Source: JBGPML01 sp041486955
GTDB lineage: Bacteria > Patescibacteriota > UBA1384 > 2-12-FULL-50-11 > DASWYB01
Direction: 5' to 3'
Length of the DNA: 42,342 bases
NCBI GenBank assembly: GCA_041486955.1
Contig: JBGPML010000001.1
Span: forward strand, 1 to 42,342
A program made the translations under genes and the position numbers. The notes below the pieces were generated by a model. The model saw nothing but the letters and a program-made list of their open reading frames with translations. It was not told the DNA's origin and made no database searches. Positions 22,714-30,740 of this stretch are shown one piece after another. The first letter of the stretch is position 1. Each line of letters opens with the position of its first letter.

Positions 22714-23945
22714 AGTCATTTTTTGTCTCTATCATTCGACTGATTTTATACGGACAGGCATCTGTTTTCCGATCACGTTACTCCGGTCCAGTTATCGCTA
22801 TAACGGGTAGCGTTGGAAAGACGAGCACGAAAGAAGCAGTCGGACAGATGATAAAAAAAGCGTACGGTAATGAATCTATCGTCACTCCGAAAAGTCTTAA
22901 TACTGAAATCGGTGTTCCCTTAACTATCCTTGGTTTTCAATCCGAACCCCATTCTATTTTCGGGTGGTTACGAGCACTTGCTCGAGGCACGATCGTCGCC
23001 TTCTTCGGTCAAGTTCCAAAATGTATGGTTTTAGAATTAGGCGCGGATCATAAGGGGGACATCGCCTATCTGGCACGATTGGTTCGTCCGACTCACGCCG
23101 TTATTACGTCAGTAAGCGAATCGCATAGTCAATTTCTTGGTAATCTCGAGGCAATACAACAGGAGAAAACATCTTTACTCCAATTTGTGAGTCTCGATGG
23201 TTGGATTTTTTTGAATGGTAATGATGATTATTTAAGCAAAATAAAAGTTGCTGATCCACAACATAAAATCTTAGTCCGTCTACATCAGCGGGCTGATTAC
23301 TTTGTCTCCGGCATCTCGGTCAACGAATCAGGTACGCATGGCGTGTTGCATCATGATAATCGAACCCAACGATTACTGATCAACCGCTTTGGTGAACATC
23401 ACCTTTATAGTGTGCTTTTTGCCGCGGCGATCGGTGATAGCCTTAACATTCCAGCCAACACTCAGCTCCAAGCGTTTAAAGAAATCCGACCCATGCCCGG
23501 GCGAGGGTCGCTTATTCATGGGAAAAATAGCAGTTTGATCCTTGACGAATCATATAACGCCCAACCAGAAGCAATGGAAGCCGCCCTGGCCCTATTAAAG
23601 CAGTTCCCAGGTCAAAAAAAGATTGCCATTTTGGGCGATATGCGTGAATTACGTGATCCAGCCCCTATACACAAGCGGATCGGAAAGTTGGCTAAATTAA
23701 GTGCTGATTATGTGATTGCCGTTGGTCCTGAGAGTAAAAACTATCAGGCAGATACTTGGTTCATGACCGCTGATGAAGCCGTGCCGACTGCGTTGAGGCA
23801 GCTCCAACCCGGTGCTATAGTATTAGTAAAAGGTTCGCAAAACAGTATTCGTCTCGAACGTTTGGTTAAGGCTTTGATGGCTCATCCCAATCAATCCAAA
23901 CAACTTCTGGTACGACAAGAAGCGGAGTGGCTCGCTAAAACGTAA
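22710..23945 (+). CDS. murF: MurF-type Mur ligase lacking the N-terminal domain
   Basis: 411 residues. Adds D-Ala-D-Ala to UDP-MurNAc-tripeptide. The ATP loop GSVGKTSTKEA is already at about residues 32-42, so the usual ~100-residue UDP-substrate domain is replaced by a short hydrophobic N-terminus (FFVSIIRLILYG). Central motifs: LGADHKGDIAYL, then ITSVSESH where ITNVGxAH is usual; C-terminal DESYNAQPEAM and ILGDMRELRD are intact. Short-N-terminus MurF forms are, to my knowledge, common in CPR bacteria. Overlaps ftsI by four bases. Confidence 0.88.
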   Translation: MKSFFVSIIRLILYGQASVFRSRYSGPVIAITGSVGKTSTKEAVGQMIKKAYGNESIVTPKSLNTEIGVPLTILGFQSEPHSIFGWLRALARGTIVAFFGQVPKCMVLELGADHKGDIAYLARLVRPTHAVITSVSESHSQFLGNLEAIQQEKTSLLQFVSLDGWIFLNGNDDYLSKIKVADPQHKILVRLHQRADYFVSGISVNESGTHGVLHHDNRTQRLLINRFGEHHLYSVLFAAAIGDSLNIPANTQLQAFKEIRPMPGRGSLIHGKNSSLILDESYNAQPEAMEAALALLKQFPGQKKIAILGDMRELRDPAPIHKRIGKLAKLSADYVIAVGPESKNYQADTWFMTADEAVPTALRQLQPGAIVLVKGSQNSIRLERLVKALMAHPNQSKQLLVRQEAEWLAKT

Positions 23946-23971
23946 CGACTAACCGTCAAGAAAGGTTGAAA

Positions 23972-25000
23972 ATGGAAACGCTTCCTATTAATTTAACTGA
24001 CATTAAATATGTTTTTTTATTGACGAGCCTGAGCTTTATTGTCGCTATGTTATGGACTCCGCTCTTCACCGATTTCCTATTTAAGAATCGTCTCGGCAAA
24101 CGGATTCGTCAGCATACCTTCGACGATAAAGAAGCGGCCCCCATATATTACAATCTCCATAAGAACAAAGAGAACACCCCGACAATGGGTGGATTACTCA
24201 TTTGGGTTACGGCCGCTATCATCACCTTAGTACTGAATCTTGACCGAGCCGGAACCTGGCTCCCTCTGTTTGTCATCGTTACGACCGGGGTCATCGGTGC
24301 CATTGATGACTTGATGAATATATACGGTGTTGGTTCGAAAAATGGCGGACTCAGGTTTTTTCATCGACTCGTATTGTATACCATAGTGGCACTCATCGGA
24401 GCATGGTGGTTTTACTACAAATTAGGTTTTAGTATTTTTCATATTCCCGGTTACGGCAATATTGATCTTGGTTGGTTTTATATTCCATTGTTTGTTGGTG
24501 TCTTGGTTTGGACAGCATTTTCTGCCAATCAAGCCGACGGACTTGATGGGTTAGCCGGTGGAGTCATGGCGATTGCCTTCGGAGCATTTGCCTTTATCGC
24601 GCTCTTTCAAGGCAAGGTGGCGCTAGCCGCATTCTGCGGGACGATTGTAGGATCAACATTGGCGTTTCTCTGGTTTAATATTCATCCAGCACGATTTTTC
24701 ATGGGCGATACCGGAATTATGCCGCTCGGTATGACGTTAGCGGTAATAGCGTTTCTGACTAATAGCGTGTTTGTCTTACCGATTATTGCTATTGTTCTCA
24801 TGGTTGAAGGATTGAGTACCATTCTCCAAATAGGTTCAAAAAAGCTTCGGGGCGGCAAGAAAATTTTTCGTTCGGCGCCGATTCACCACCACTTCGAAGC
24901 TCTTGGTTGGCCTGAGACAAAGGTCACCGAACGATTTTGGATTATTTCCGCGGTCTTTTCGGTTATTGGACTCTTTATCGCTTTAGTGGGAAAAGGCTAA
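23972..25000 (+). CDS. mraY: Phospho-MurNAc-pentapeptide translocase
   Basis: 342 residues, about ten membrane helices. Transfers phospho-MurNAc-pentapeptide to undecaprenyl phosphate (lipid I). Motifs: PTMGGLLIW, the Asp pair in GAIDDLMN (the usual following Lys is Asn), ANQADGLDGLAGG, FMGDTG and the terminal APIHHHFEALGWPE. ATG 23972 follows AAGAAAGG. The stop is followed at once by palindromic element copy B. No murD follows, unlike in the standard cluster. Confidence 0.95.
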   Translation: METLPINLTDIKYVFLLTSLSFIVAMLWTPLFTDFLFKNRLGKRIRQHTFDDKEAAPIYYNLHKNKENTPTMGGLLIWVTAAIITLVLNLDRAGTWLPLFVIVTTGVIGAIDDLMNIYGVGSKNGGLRFFHRLVLYTIVALIGAWWFYYKLGFSIFHIPGYGNIDLGWFYIPLFVGVLVWTAFSANQADGLDGLAGGVMAIAFGAFAFIALFQGKVALAAFCGTIVGSTLAFLWFNIHPARFFMGDTGIMPLGMTLAVIAFLTNSVFVLPIIAIVLMVEGLSTILQIGSKKLRGGKKIFRSAPIHHHFEALGWPETKVTERFWIISAVFSVIGLFIALVGKG

Positions 25001-25005
25001 TAAAA

Positions 25006-25080
25006 AATGACGAAATCCAAATACCAAAATCTGAATCCAACGAGCCGATTTTCGTCATTTGGCATTTTGTATTCGTCATT
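25006..25080. repeat. AATGACGAA/TTCGTCATT palindromic element, copy B
   Basis: AATGACGAA (25006-25014) five bases after the mraY stop, TTCGTCATT (25072-25080) at the far end: a perfect 9-bp terminal inverted repeat over 75 bp, with further pairing (CCAAAT, TTTGG) inside. Confidence 0.75.
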
Positions 25081-25088
25081 ATAACCCC

Positions 25089-26207
25089 ATGTCACTCGAT
25101 CGATTTCGTTCCAACAAAGCTAATCCAGACTTTACCTATATCTCACTTGCCGCTATCTTAGTTCTTTTTGGGCTCGTCATGATTTCTTCGAGCTCAGTTG
25201 TGGTCTCGTCAGAACGATTTAACCAAAATTATGCCTATGTCTTTAAACAGTTAACCGCTCTTGTTATTGGATTATTTGGAGCGGTTATTTTGTCGATAGT
25301 AGACTATCGAACTTGGCGTCAGTACGCAAAACCCTTCTTCTGGATCAGCGTAATACTTTTATTGATCGTTTTTATACCAGGGATTGGTAAGTCAGCCAAA
25401 GGGGCGGCACGATGGATTAATCTCGGTTCATTTCAGCTCCAACCTTCAGAATTAGTTAAGATTAGTTTTATCCTCTATTTTGCAGCCTGGTTAGAACAGA
25501 ATGGTAAATTAATAAAAACATTTAAAAAAGGTTTGCTACCCTTCGCGGGTTTGGTCATCCCATTGATTTTCATCCTGATTCAACAGCGCGATATGGGTAC
25601 TCTCCTTGTCATACTCGGTACGGCTGGGGCGATGTTTTTTGTCGGAGGGGCAACGATGACGCAAATTGGTCTGTCAGTGGCCTCAGGTATTGGAATGATT
25701 GGATTTCTCATCATGATTGAACCTTACCGGCTCCAGCGCTTAATGACCTATTTACAGCCTAATAGTGACAAACTTGGGTCAGGATATCATATTAGTCAGT
25801 CACTCCTCGCGATCGGCTCTGGGGGATTGTGGGGACGCGGCTTTGGTAAGAGCTTACAAAAATATCTCTATCTGCCCGAACCACACACCGATTCAATATT
25901 TGCCATTATTGTAGAAGAGTTAGGCTTCTTTCGCGCTCTTCTTGTCTTAGCAGTGATAGGGCTTTTTGCCTACCGTGGCTACCAAATAGCGGCTCGAGCT
26001 GGGGACGATTTTGGTCGGATGGTCGCGTTTGGGATTACCACCGCTCTCCTTCTTCAAGCCATTATAAATATCGGGGCAATTCTCGGCATATTGCCACTCA
26101 CGGGTGTACCATTACCATTGATTAGTTATGGTGGAACATCTCTCATTGTAATGTTATCGGCGATCGGTTTGGTAGTTAATATTTCCAAACACGGCTACGG
26201 AAAGTAA
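25089..26207 (+). CDS. ftsW: FtsW/RodA-type SEDS glycosyltransferase
   Basis: 372 residues, about ten membrane helices. Polymerises lipid II with its partner PBP (FtsI). Family motifs include GKSAKGAARWI, FQLQPSELVK, QRDMGTLLV and the terminal PLISYGGTSL. ATG 25089 is preferred; the frame open to 25059 runs through the palindromic element and yields residues with no family match. No Shine-Dalgarno precedes the ATG. Position between mraY and murG supports FtsW rather than RodA. Confidence 0.93.
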   Translation: MSLDRFRSNKANPDFTYISLAAILVLFGLVMISSSSVVVSSERFNQNYAYVFKQLTALVIGLFGAVILSIVDYRTWRQYAKPFFWISVILLLIVFIPGIGKSAKGAARWINLGSFQLQPSELVKISFILYFAAWLEQNGKLIKTFKKGLLPFAGLVIPLIFILIQQRDMGTLLVILGTAGAMFFVGGATMTQIGLSVASGIGMIGFLIMIEPYRLQRLMTYLQPNSDKLGSGYHISQSLLAIGSGGLWGRGFGKSLQKYLYLPEPHTDSIFAIIVEELGFFRALLVLAVIGLFAYRGYQIAARAGDDFGRMVAFGITTALLLQAIINIGAILGILPLTGVPLPLISYGGTSLIVMLSAIGLVVNISKHGYGK

Positions 26208-26211
26208 TAAC

Positions 26212-26270
26212 AATGACGAAACCCGATTATCGAATGACAAAATTCGTCATTTAGCATTTAGATTTCGGAA
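26212..26270. repeat. AATGACGAA/TTCGTCATT palindromic element, copy C
   Basis: AATGACGAA (26212-26220) four bases after the ftsW stop, TTCGTCATT (26243-26251), with an inner CGAATGAC copy, then a degenerate tail. It reaches into the area where the murG -35 would lie. Confidence 0.65.
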
Positions 26271-26287
26271 TTATCTTTGCTGTGCTT

Positions 26288-26293
26288 TATAAT
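26288..26293 (+). promoter_or_regulatory. -10 box just before murG
   Basis: Perfect TATAAT, ending nine bases before ATG 26303. -35 is weak. The predicted leader is about two bases, so murG would be nearly leaderless. Confidence 0.5.
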
Positions 26294-26302
26294 GAACATA
26301 AT

Positions 26303-27418
26303 ATGAAGGAAAAAAATTCCAAAATACATCATTCAGTTTGGCTGGTTGGCGGAGAGACCGCAGGTCATATTATGCCGCTCTTAGCGGTCGCAGAAGAGTT
26401 GAAGCATAGACATCCTCAAATACGACTGACCTATATAGGCGATGGTCAGGGGAGGGAAGCGACACTGGCGCGTCAAGCGGGAATACATTTTGTGTCCATT
26501 CAGAACGGAAAGCTTCGACGCTATTTAACTTTTGGCTCTATTCTACTTAATATTCGAGACTCACTTTTAGTTCTCATAGGTATCGTTCAAAGTTATCGCC
26601 TGATTAAGAGCAAAAAGCCCGACCTAATTTTCTCTAAAGGTGGACCAGTTGCGCTTCCCGTTGCTCTAGCCGCAGCAGCAACTCATACGCCACTCATTAC
26701 CCATGAATCCGATGTTGTCATGGGGATCTCAAATCGTCTGATTGCTAACTTTGCTTCGACTGTTCTGACGAGTTTTCCCGCGGCTTTCTATCCAACTCGT
26801 TTTGCCCACAAGATTAAATGGGTTGGGCTGCCTTTGCGCCCAGAATTCTGCGAATCACGACATACCACTCACCATGGCAAACCGATGGTTCTCATTACCG
26901 GCGGAAGCCAAGGGGCGATGGCAATTAATGAGATGATCGCCTCGATTTTACCAGATCTACTTCAGTCTGCTTCGGTTATGCATATTGTTGGTCCTCAATC
27001 CTATAAAGAATTTAAAGCGATCAAAGATGGCTTACCCGATGAAATTGCTGATAATTATGGTGTGCTAGATTTTACGCCGGACATTGCCGAATACATGCGC
27101 GAAGCGACGGTTGTGGTAACACGTGCCAGTTCGACGATTTTTGAATTAGCAACATTAGAAAAGCCGATGATTCTTATCCCGCTGCCAAGTGCGGCAAATA
27201 ATCATCAGCTCCAAAACGCCGAACTGTTTGTCCGTTATAATGCGGCTATACTTTTAAACCAAGAAAATTTGACGCCTTCTCTGCTCTATGAGACGATCAA
27301 CTCGCTTTTACACGATCCAAAATTACGGACCGAACTTAAGAAAGGAACTCGCAAGTTTAACTGTTGCGATTCATCTGCGCAGGTCGCAAATCTCATAGTA
27401 GATATAATAACTCAATGA
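26303..27418 (+). CDS. murG: UDP-GlcNAc:lipid I N-acetylglucosamine transferase
   Basis: 371 residues. Makes lipid II at the inner membrane face. The first glycine-rich loop reads VGGETAGHIMPLLAVA (GGETAGH in place of GGTGGH), then YIGDGQGREA, SKGGPVALPVALAA, HESDVVMGISNR, VLITGGSQGAMAIN, and the donor site VVTRASSTIFELA. All family blocks are present in order, so function is likely retained. ATG 26303 is chosen by the domain start; an in-frame GTG at 26282 lies upstream of the TATAAT. Overlaps the next gene by ATGA. Confidence 0.94.
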   Translation: MKEKNSKIHHSVWLVGGETAGHIMPLLAVAEELKHRHPQIRLTYIGDGQGREATLARQAGIHFVSIQNGKLRRYLTFGSILLNIRDSLLVLIGIVQSYRLIKSKKPDLIFSKGGPVALPVALAAAATHTPLITHESDVVMGISNRLIANFASTVLTSFPAAFYPTRFAHKIKWVGLPLRPEFCESRHTTHHGKPMVLITGGSQGAMAINEMIASILPDLLQSASVMHIVGPQSYKEFKAIKDGLPDEIADNYGVLDFTPDIAEYMREATVVVTRASSTIFELATLEKPMILIPLPSAANNHQLQNAELFVRYNAAILLNQENLTPSLLYETINSLLHDPKLRTELKKGTRKFNCCDSSAQVANLIVDIITQ

Positions 27419-28818
27419 TTTCTTATCAATCAGTCCATTTTGTCGGTGTGCTGGCTCCAGAAATGGCTAGTCTGGCTTTTTTTTCAGTCGCATTGGGAAT
27501 CCAGGTGAGCGGTTCGCATGATGTCTCTCAGTCAATCTATCTCGACGAGCTCAAAAAGGCCGGCGTTACCTTTTACGATATGTATGCTCAAGTAAATATT
27601 GGAAAATCGGTCGATTTGATAGTTATTTCACATTATTATGATCTGCGTCATGTAGAAGCTGAAGCTGGACTGAAGTTGAAGATTCCCGTCATGTCAGAGA
27701 CCGATTATGCTAAGTTGGTGAGTGAGGATTGTCGTCGATTGGCAATATTGGGCGATTATGAGGCTAAAATTGTTGCTTCGTTCTTAGCCCATACGTGGCA
27801 GAACGCGCGAGTTCCTGTTCGTGGACTAACCAGTACGATCACATCAGCACATGAAGAAATTAGCTTGGCTGTTGCGGAAGAATCGGATTGGTTTATGTTA
27901 CCTCTAACCGGGTTTAAGCGAGATGCAACCACCTACGAGGCTGACTTTCTGTCCTATGAAGCAGAAATTGCGATGATTCCGAGCATTCTTTACGACTACC
28001 CTGAATTAAATACCACTCTCGACGATGTCTATCAGTCATTTTATGCTTTCGCCAAGCGAGTCCCGCGAAAAGGACTGATCATTGGAAACAGTGATTATGC
28101 CCGCATGAAACGGCTACATGTCCACCTCGTCGATCGCCATATTGAAACATATGGATTTGACCGTGATGCGAAATGGCAAATTCGTGAAGTTACGGTAGAA
28201 AATGGTAAAACTGAATTTTTTCTTATTCATGACCGTCGTCGTTTAGGCCCGTTTATTATTCCTTTTGTAGGAGATCGATTTGTTTATGCGGCCGCTGCGG
28301 TGTGTATCATTTCGATGATTATGGAGCTGCGACCGGAAATCGTCTATCGTGGGTTAGCAACGCTTCCGCAATATAGTCGGTTTAATGATATTAAACATGG
28401 GAAGGAGGGGCGATTACTGATCGATGATCAGGCCGATCATCCGGCAGTGATTGAAGATTTACTTTCGACAATTCGAACACAATATCCAGAGAAAAAAATC
28501 TGGTGTCTTTATCAACCGGGATCATATTTACGGACTAAAGCATTGTTTAGTGAACTAGAAAAGGCCCTTTCTATCGCCGATTTTGTTTATTTAGCCGATA
28601 TCAAAGGCTACCCCAAAGAGAAATCAGAAGGGTTGCATATCAGACATCTCATTGGCGAAATGAAACGAACCCATCCTCAAACCTATTATTTTGATTCTGC
28701 AAGTGAAATGTCGCATCTTTTAGCTGATCGAGTTGCTTCGACTGATTGTATCGTAAGTTGTGGGGTGGAAGGGGTGTGCCAAGAGATCCTCAGTTCTCTC
28801 TTGCCGCAAGTTGCATAG
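27415..28818 (+). CDS. MurC homologue without catalytic motifs (probable pseudoenzyme)
   Basis: 467 residues, about normal MurC length, in the murC position. Real MurC joins L-Ala to UDP-MurNAc using ATP. Homology is clear: VHFVGV...MASL at the start, GIQVSGS, NIGKSVDLIVIS, IPVMSETDYAKLV, VYQSFYAFAKRVP, and LYQPGSYLRT (365-374). Yet the ATP loop GTHGKTTT reads GDYEAKIV (113-120), the EADEYD block reads DATTYE, NIEPDHLD reads SILYDYPE (190-197), GRHN is VGDRF, and DDYAHHP is DDQADHP (337-343). The UDP loop GIGGIGM is GVLAPEM. The frame is intact over 467 codons, so this is not a decaying pseudogene. Function may be structural or changed. Confidence 0.8.
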   Translation: MISYQSVHFVGVLAPEMASLAFFSVALGIQVSGSHDVSQSIYLDELKKAGVTFYDMYAQVNIGKSVDLIVISHYYDLRHVEAEAGLKLKIPVMSETDYAKLVSEDCRRLAILGDYEAKIVASFLAHTWQNARVPVRGLTSTITSAHEEISLAVAEESDWFMLPLTGFKRDATTYEADFLSYEAEIAMIPSILYDYPELNTTLDDVYQSFYAFAKRVPRKGLIIGNSDYARMKRLHVHLVDRHIETYGFDRDAKWQIREVTVENGKTEFFLIHDRRRLGPFIIPFVGDRFVYAAAAVCIISMIMELRPEIVYRGLATLPQYSRFNDIKHGKEGRLLIDDQADHPAVIEDLLSTIRTQYPEKKIWCLYQPGSYLRTKALFSELEKALSIADFVYLADIKGYPKEKSEGLHIRHLIGEMKRTHPQTYYFDSASEMSHLLADRVASTDCIVSCGVEGVCQEILSSLLPQVA

Positions 28819-29784
28819 ATGACTATCAGCGATCACGTTCCAATGCGAGAAATTGCTTGGTTTCAAACCGGAGGCGTAACGCATTACTATACTGTTTGTC
28901 ATTCACTTGATGATATCGTCACTGCAGTACGCCAGGCTGGAGCCCTCCAGGTGCCGTACCGGGTAATCGGTGATGGATCCAATGTTCTCATGAGCGATTC
29001 GGGCTACCCGGGATTAATTATCCAGAATCGAGCAACTTCAATGCTGTTTGTTCATGATCGCTCCCAAGTCATTGTCGATGCAGGTACCCCTCTCAGCCAT
29101 GTTGTGAGTCGGGCAATTTCATTAGGATATAGTGGTCTTGAATTTCTATCAGGTATTCCAGGTACTGTGGGAGGAGCGGTATATGGCAACGCCACGGTTG
29201 GCGATAGCCATATTGGTAATTATGTTAAATCTGCCACCTTGCTTTTCCCCCGTGAGAAAGCCCCTTCGTCCGGCATCATTCGTCGGATTGATCGCGAGTG
29301 GTTTGAATTTAGTCCTTATACTTCTCGGTTGAAGCAGATGCAGTCGATTGATCCGGAAATGTGTTTACCGATTATCTTGTCAGTTACAATCCAACTCTCA
29401 AAGATGAGTCATGAGACATGTTTACAAAAAGTTAAAGCAATTACTCCTCAACGATTGCCGAAGTTCCCAGTATTACGCCCGTTCAGTACGGTTCGTTTAA
29501 AACAGAATGGTGAACAAACCATCATAAATCATCCTGCTTTGACTCAGGCTATGCATTATGTTGATCGTGCACAAGTGAAGCAATGGCATATCGGCGCAGT
29601 TTCCGTTTTTCAGGATGATCCGAATTTTATAATTAATTCTGGTTACGGTGCGAGTAAACAAGCATGGGAGCTCATTCATCTGATGCAACACGCTGAAGCG
29701 AGTGATCTTCATCCGCTTCAGACTCATATTGAGCGGGTTGGGTTGTGGGATGACGAGAGTGATGATATTTCGGCTATGGTATGA
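28819..29784 (+). CDS. MurB homologue with FAD site but missing catalytic residues
   Basis: 321 residues, starting right after the MurC-like stop. MurB reduces UDP-GlcNAc-enolpyruvate. FAD-binding blocks are kept: QTGG (16-19), GDGSNVLM (51-58) and GIPGTVGGAVYGNA (112-125); NFIINSGYGAS near 269-279 fits the C-terminal domain. But YRDSxFK appears as PYTSRLK (166-172), losing the conserved Arg; GSxFKNP appears as STVRLKQ (223-229), losing the proton-donor Ser/Cys; and LEPEVRxxG appears as LQTHIERVG (300-308), losing the catalytic Glu. Alignment is by eye. Together with the gene before it, this suggests a linked change of function. Confidence 0.78.
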   Translation: MTISDHVPMREIAWFQTGGVTHYYTVCHSLDDIVTAVRQAGALQVPYRVIGDGSNVLMSDSGYPGLIIQNRATSMLFVHDRSQVIVDAGTPLSHVVSRAISLGYSGLEFLSGIPGTVGGAVYGNATVGDSHIGNYVKSATLLFPREKAPSSGIIRRIDREWFEFSPYTSRLKQMQSIDPEMCLPIILSVTIQLSKMSHETCLQKVKAITPQRLPKFPVLRPFSTVRLKQNGEQTIINHPALTQAMHYVDRAQVKQWHIGAVSVFQDDPNFIINSGYGASKQAWELIHLMQHAEASDLHPLQTHIERVGLWDDESDDISAMV

Positions 29785-29831
29785 TGAGCACATTGTAACG
29801 CGATATTTTTCTCACGAGCTAGATCATAACT

Positions 29832-30596
29832 ATGAGATCAAGAATTCATCGTATGCCCGGTCTTATGCCGGGAAAACCGCTGCCGAAAGAGCGGTCGTCC
29901 TCGAATCGGTATCGTTATATCGGTATAGTTTTGGTTGTCGGTGGAATTATCAGTGGGCTGTACTGGTTTTTCTTTCTTAGTCCAGTTTTTTCAATTGAAA
30001 AAATAGAAATCATAGGTTCAGATAATGAGTCAGTCCGGGCCGCTGCTGATCGATTGACTGGCGGAAATATTTTTCGACTGCACGCAACTTCTCTCGCTCA
30101 GACTCTGACTCAATCCTATCCGCCGATTGAGACTGTGACCGTTGTGCGCGGATTACCCCATGTGGTCCGAATTAATATCACCTTGCGACGACCGGCGCTT
30201 CGTTGGCAGATCAATGACGTGATTTATATCATCGATTCGGAAGGGGAGATTTTCGAGCAAGGTGATAAACCAGACTATGCAGATTTGCCTAAGATAGTCG
30301 ATAAATCCGGGCTGGCGACAGACATAGGACAAACAATTGTAACGCCAGAATTTATTCAATTTGTGACTGATATGCAAAAGCGGATTCCAACGCTATTCAC
30401 GCAAGCTTACCTGGGCAATGAAATTTCAGAAACGACATTTCATATCGATGCTTTGCTGCAAGGGGATATTCGTATCCGCCTTACCGCGCAACGTCCGTTA
30501 CAGGAACAACTTGATGCCGCGAAGAGTATTTTAGCAAAACATCCCGAAGCGAAAATAATCGATGTCAGAGCTACTCGTTGGGGGTATTGGAAATAA
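29832..30596 (+). CDS. ftsQ: FtsQ/DivIB-like division protein
   Basis: 254 residues. Basic cytoplasmic N-terminus (MRSRIHRMPGLMPGKPLPK), one membrane helix near 30-50 (IGIVLVVGGIISGLYWFFF), then a POTRA domain (FSIEKIEIIGSDNESV, GGNIFRL, VTVVRGLPHVVRINITLRRP) and the beta domain with a WQINDVIYIIDSEGEIF strand pair. Order and last place in the cluster match FtsQ, which scaffolds FtsL/FtsB. ftsA and ftsZ do not follow here. No clear Shine-Dalgarno. Confidence 0.88.
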   Translation: MRSRIHRMPGLMPGKPLPKERSSSNRYRYIGIVLVVGGIISGLYWFFFLSPVFSIEKIEIIGSDNESVRAAADRLTGGNIFRLHATSLAQTLTQSYPPIETVTVVRGLPHVVRINITLRRPALRWQINDVIYIIDSEGEIFEQGDKPDYADLPKIVDKSGLATDIGQTIVTPEFIQFVTDMQKRIPTLFTQAYLGNEISETTFHIDALLQGDIRIRLTAQRPLQEQLDAAKSILAKHPEAKIIDVRATRWGYWK

Positions 30597-30716
30597 TAGA
30601 AAATCTTTTATGAGCTTAGTAAGCTACCGTATGGTTAGATGATTACAAACATAAGTTGAATATATTCTAGGTTGCAGACCCTCACGCGCACGATGTTCAC
30701 GGGGTTCAATCTGAGG

Positions 30717-30733
30717 TATAATCGACTCGGAGG
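30717..30733 (+). promoter_or_regulatory. Promoter and ribosome-binding site of recJ
   Basis: Perfect TATAAT (30717-30722) with weak -35; predicted start about 30729 lies at the GGAGG Shine-Dalgarno (30729-30733), leaving only about 12 nt of leader before ATG 30741. The region 30597-30716 otherwise holds only an AGCTTA/TAAGCT mini-palindrome (30613-30625). Confidence 0.55.
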
Positions 30734-30740
30734 ATGACAC

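Noticed and set aside
25059..25088. Longer FtsW start
   Set aside because: The extension is translated from the palindromic repeat.
26282..26302. Upstream GTG start for murG
   Set aside because: It lies on the wrong side of the TATAAT box and adds residues with no family match.
27415..28818. MurC-like gene as a decaying pseudogene
   Set aside because: 467 uninterrupted codons, normal length, ATGA coupling to murG and preserved non-catalytic blocks argue for selection.
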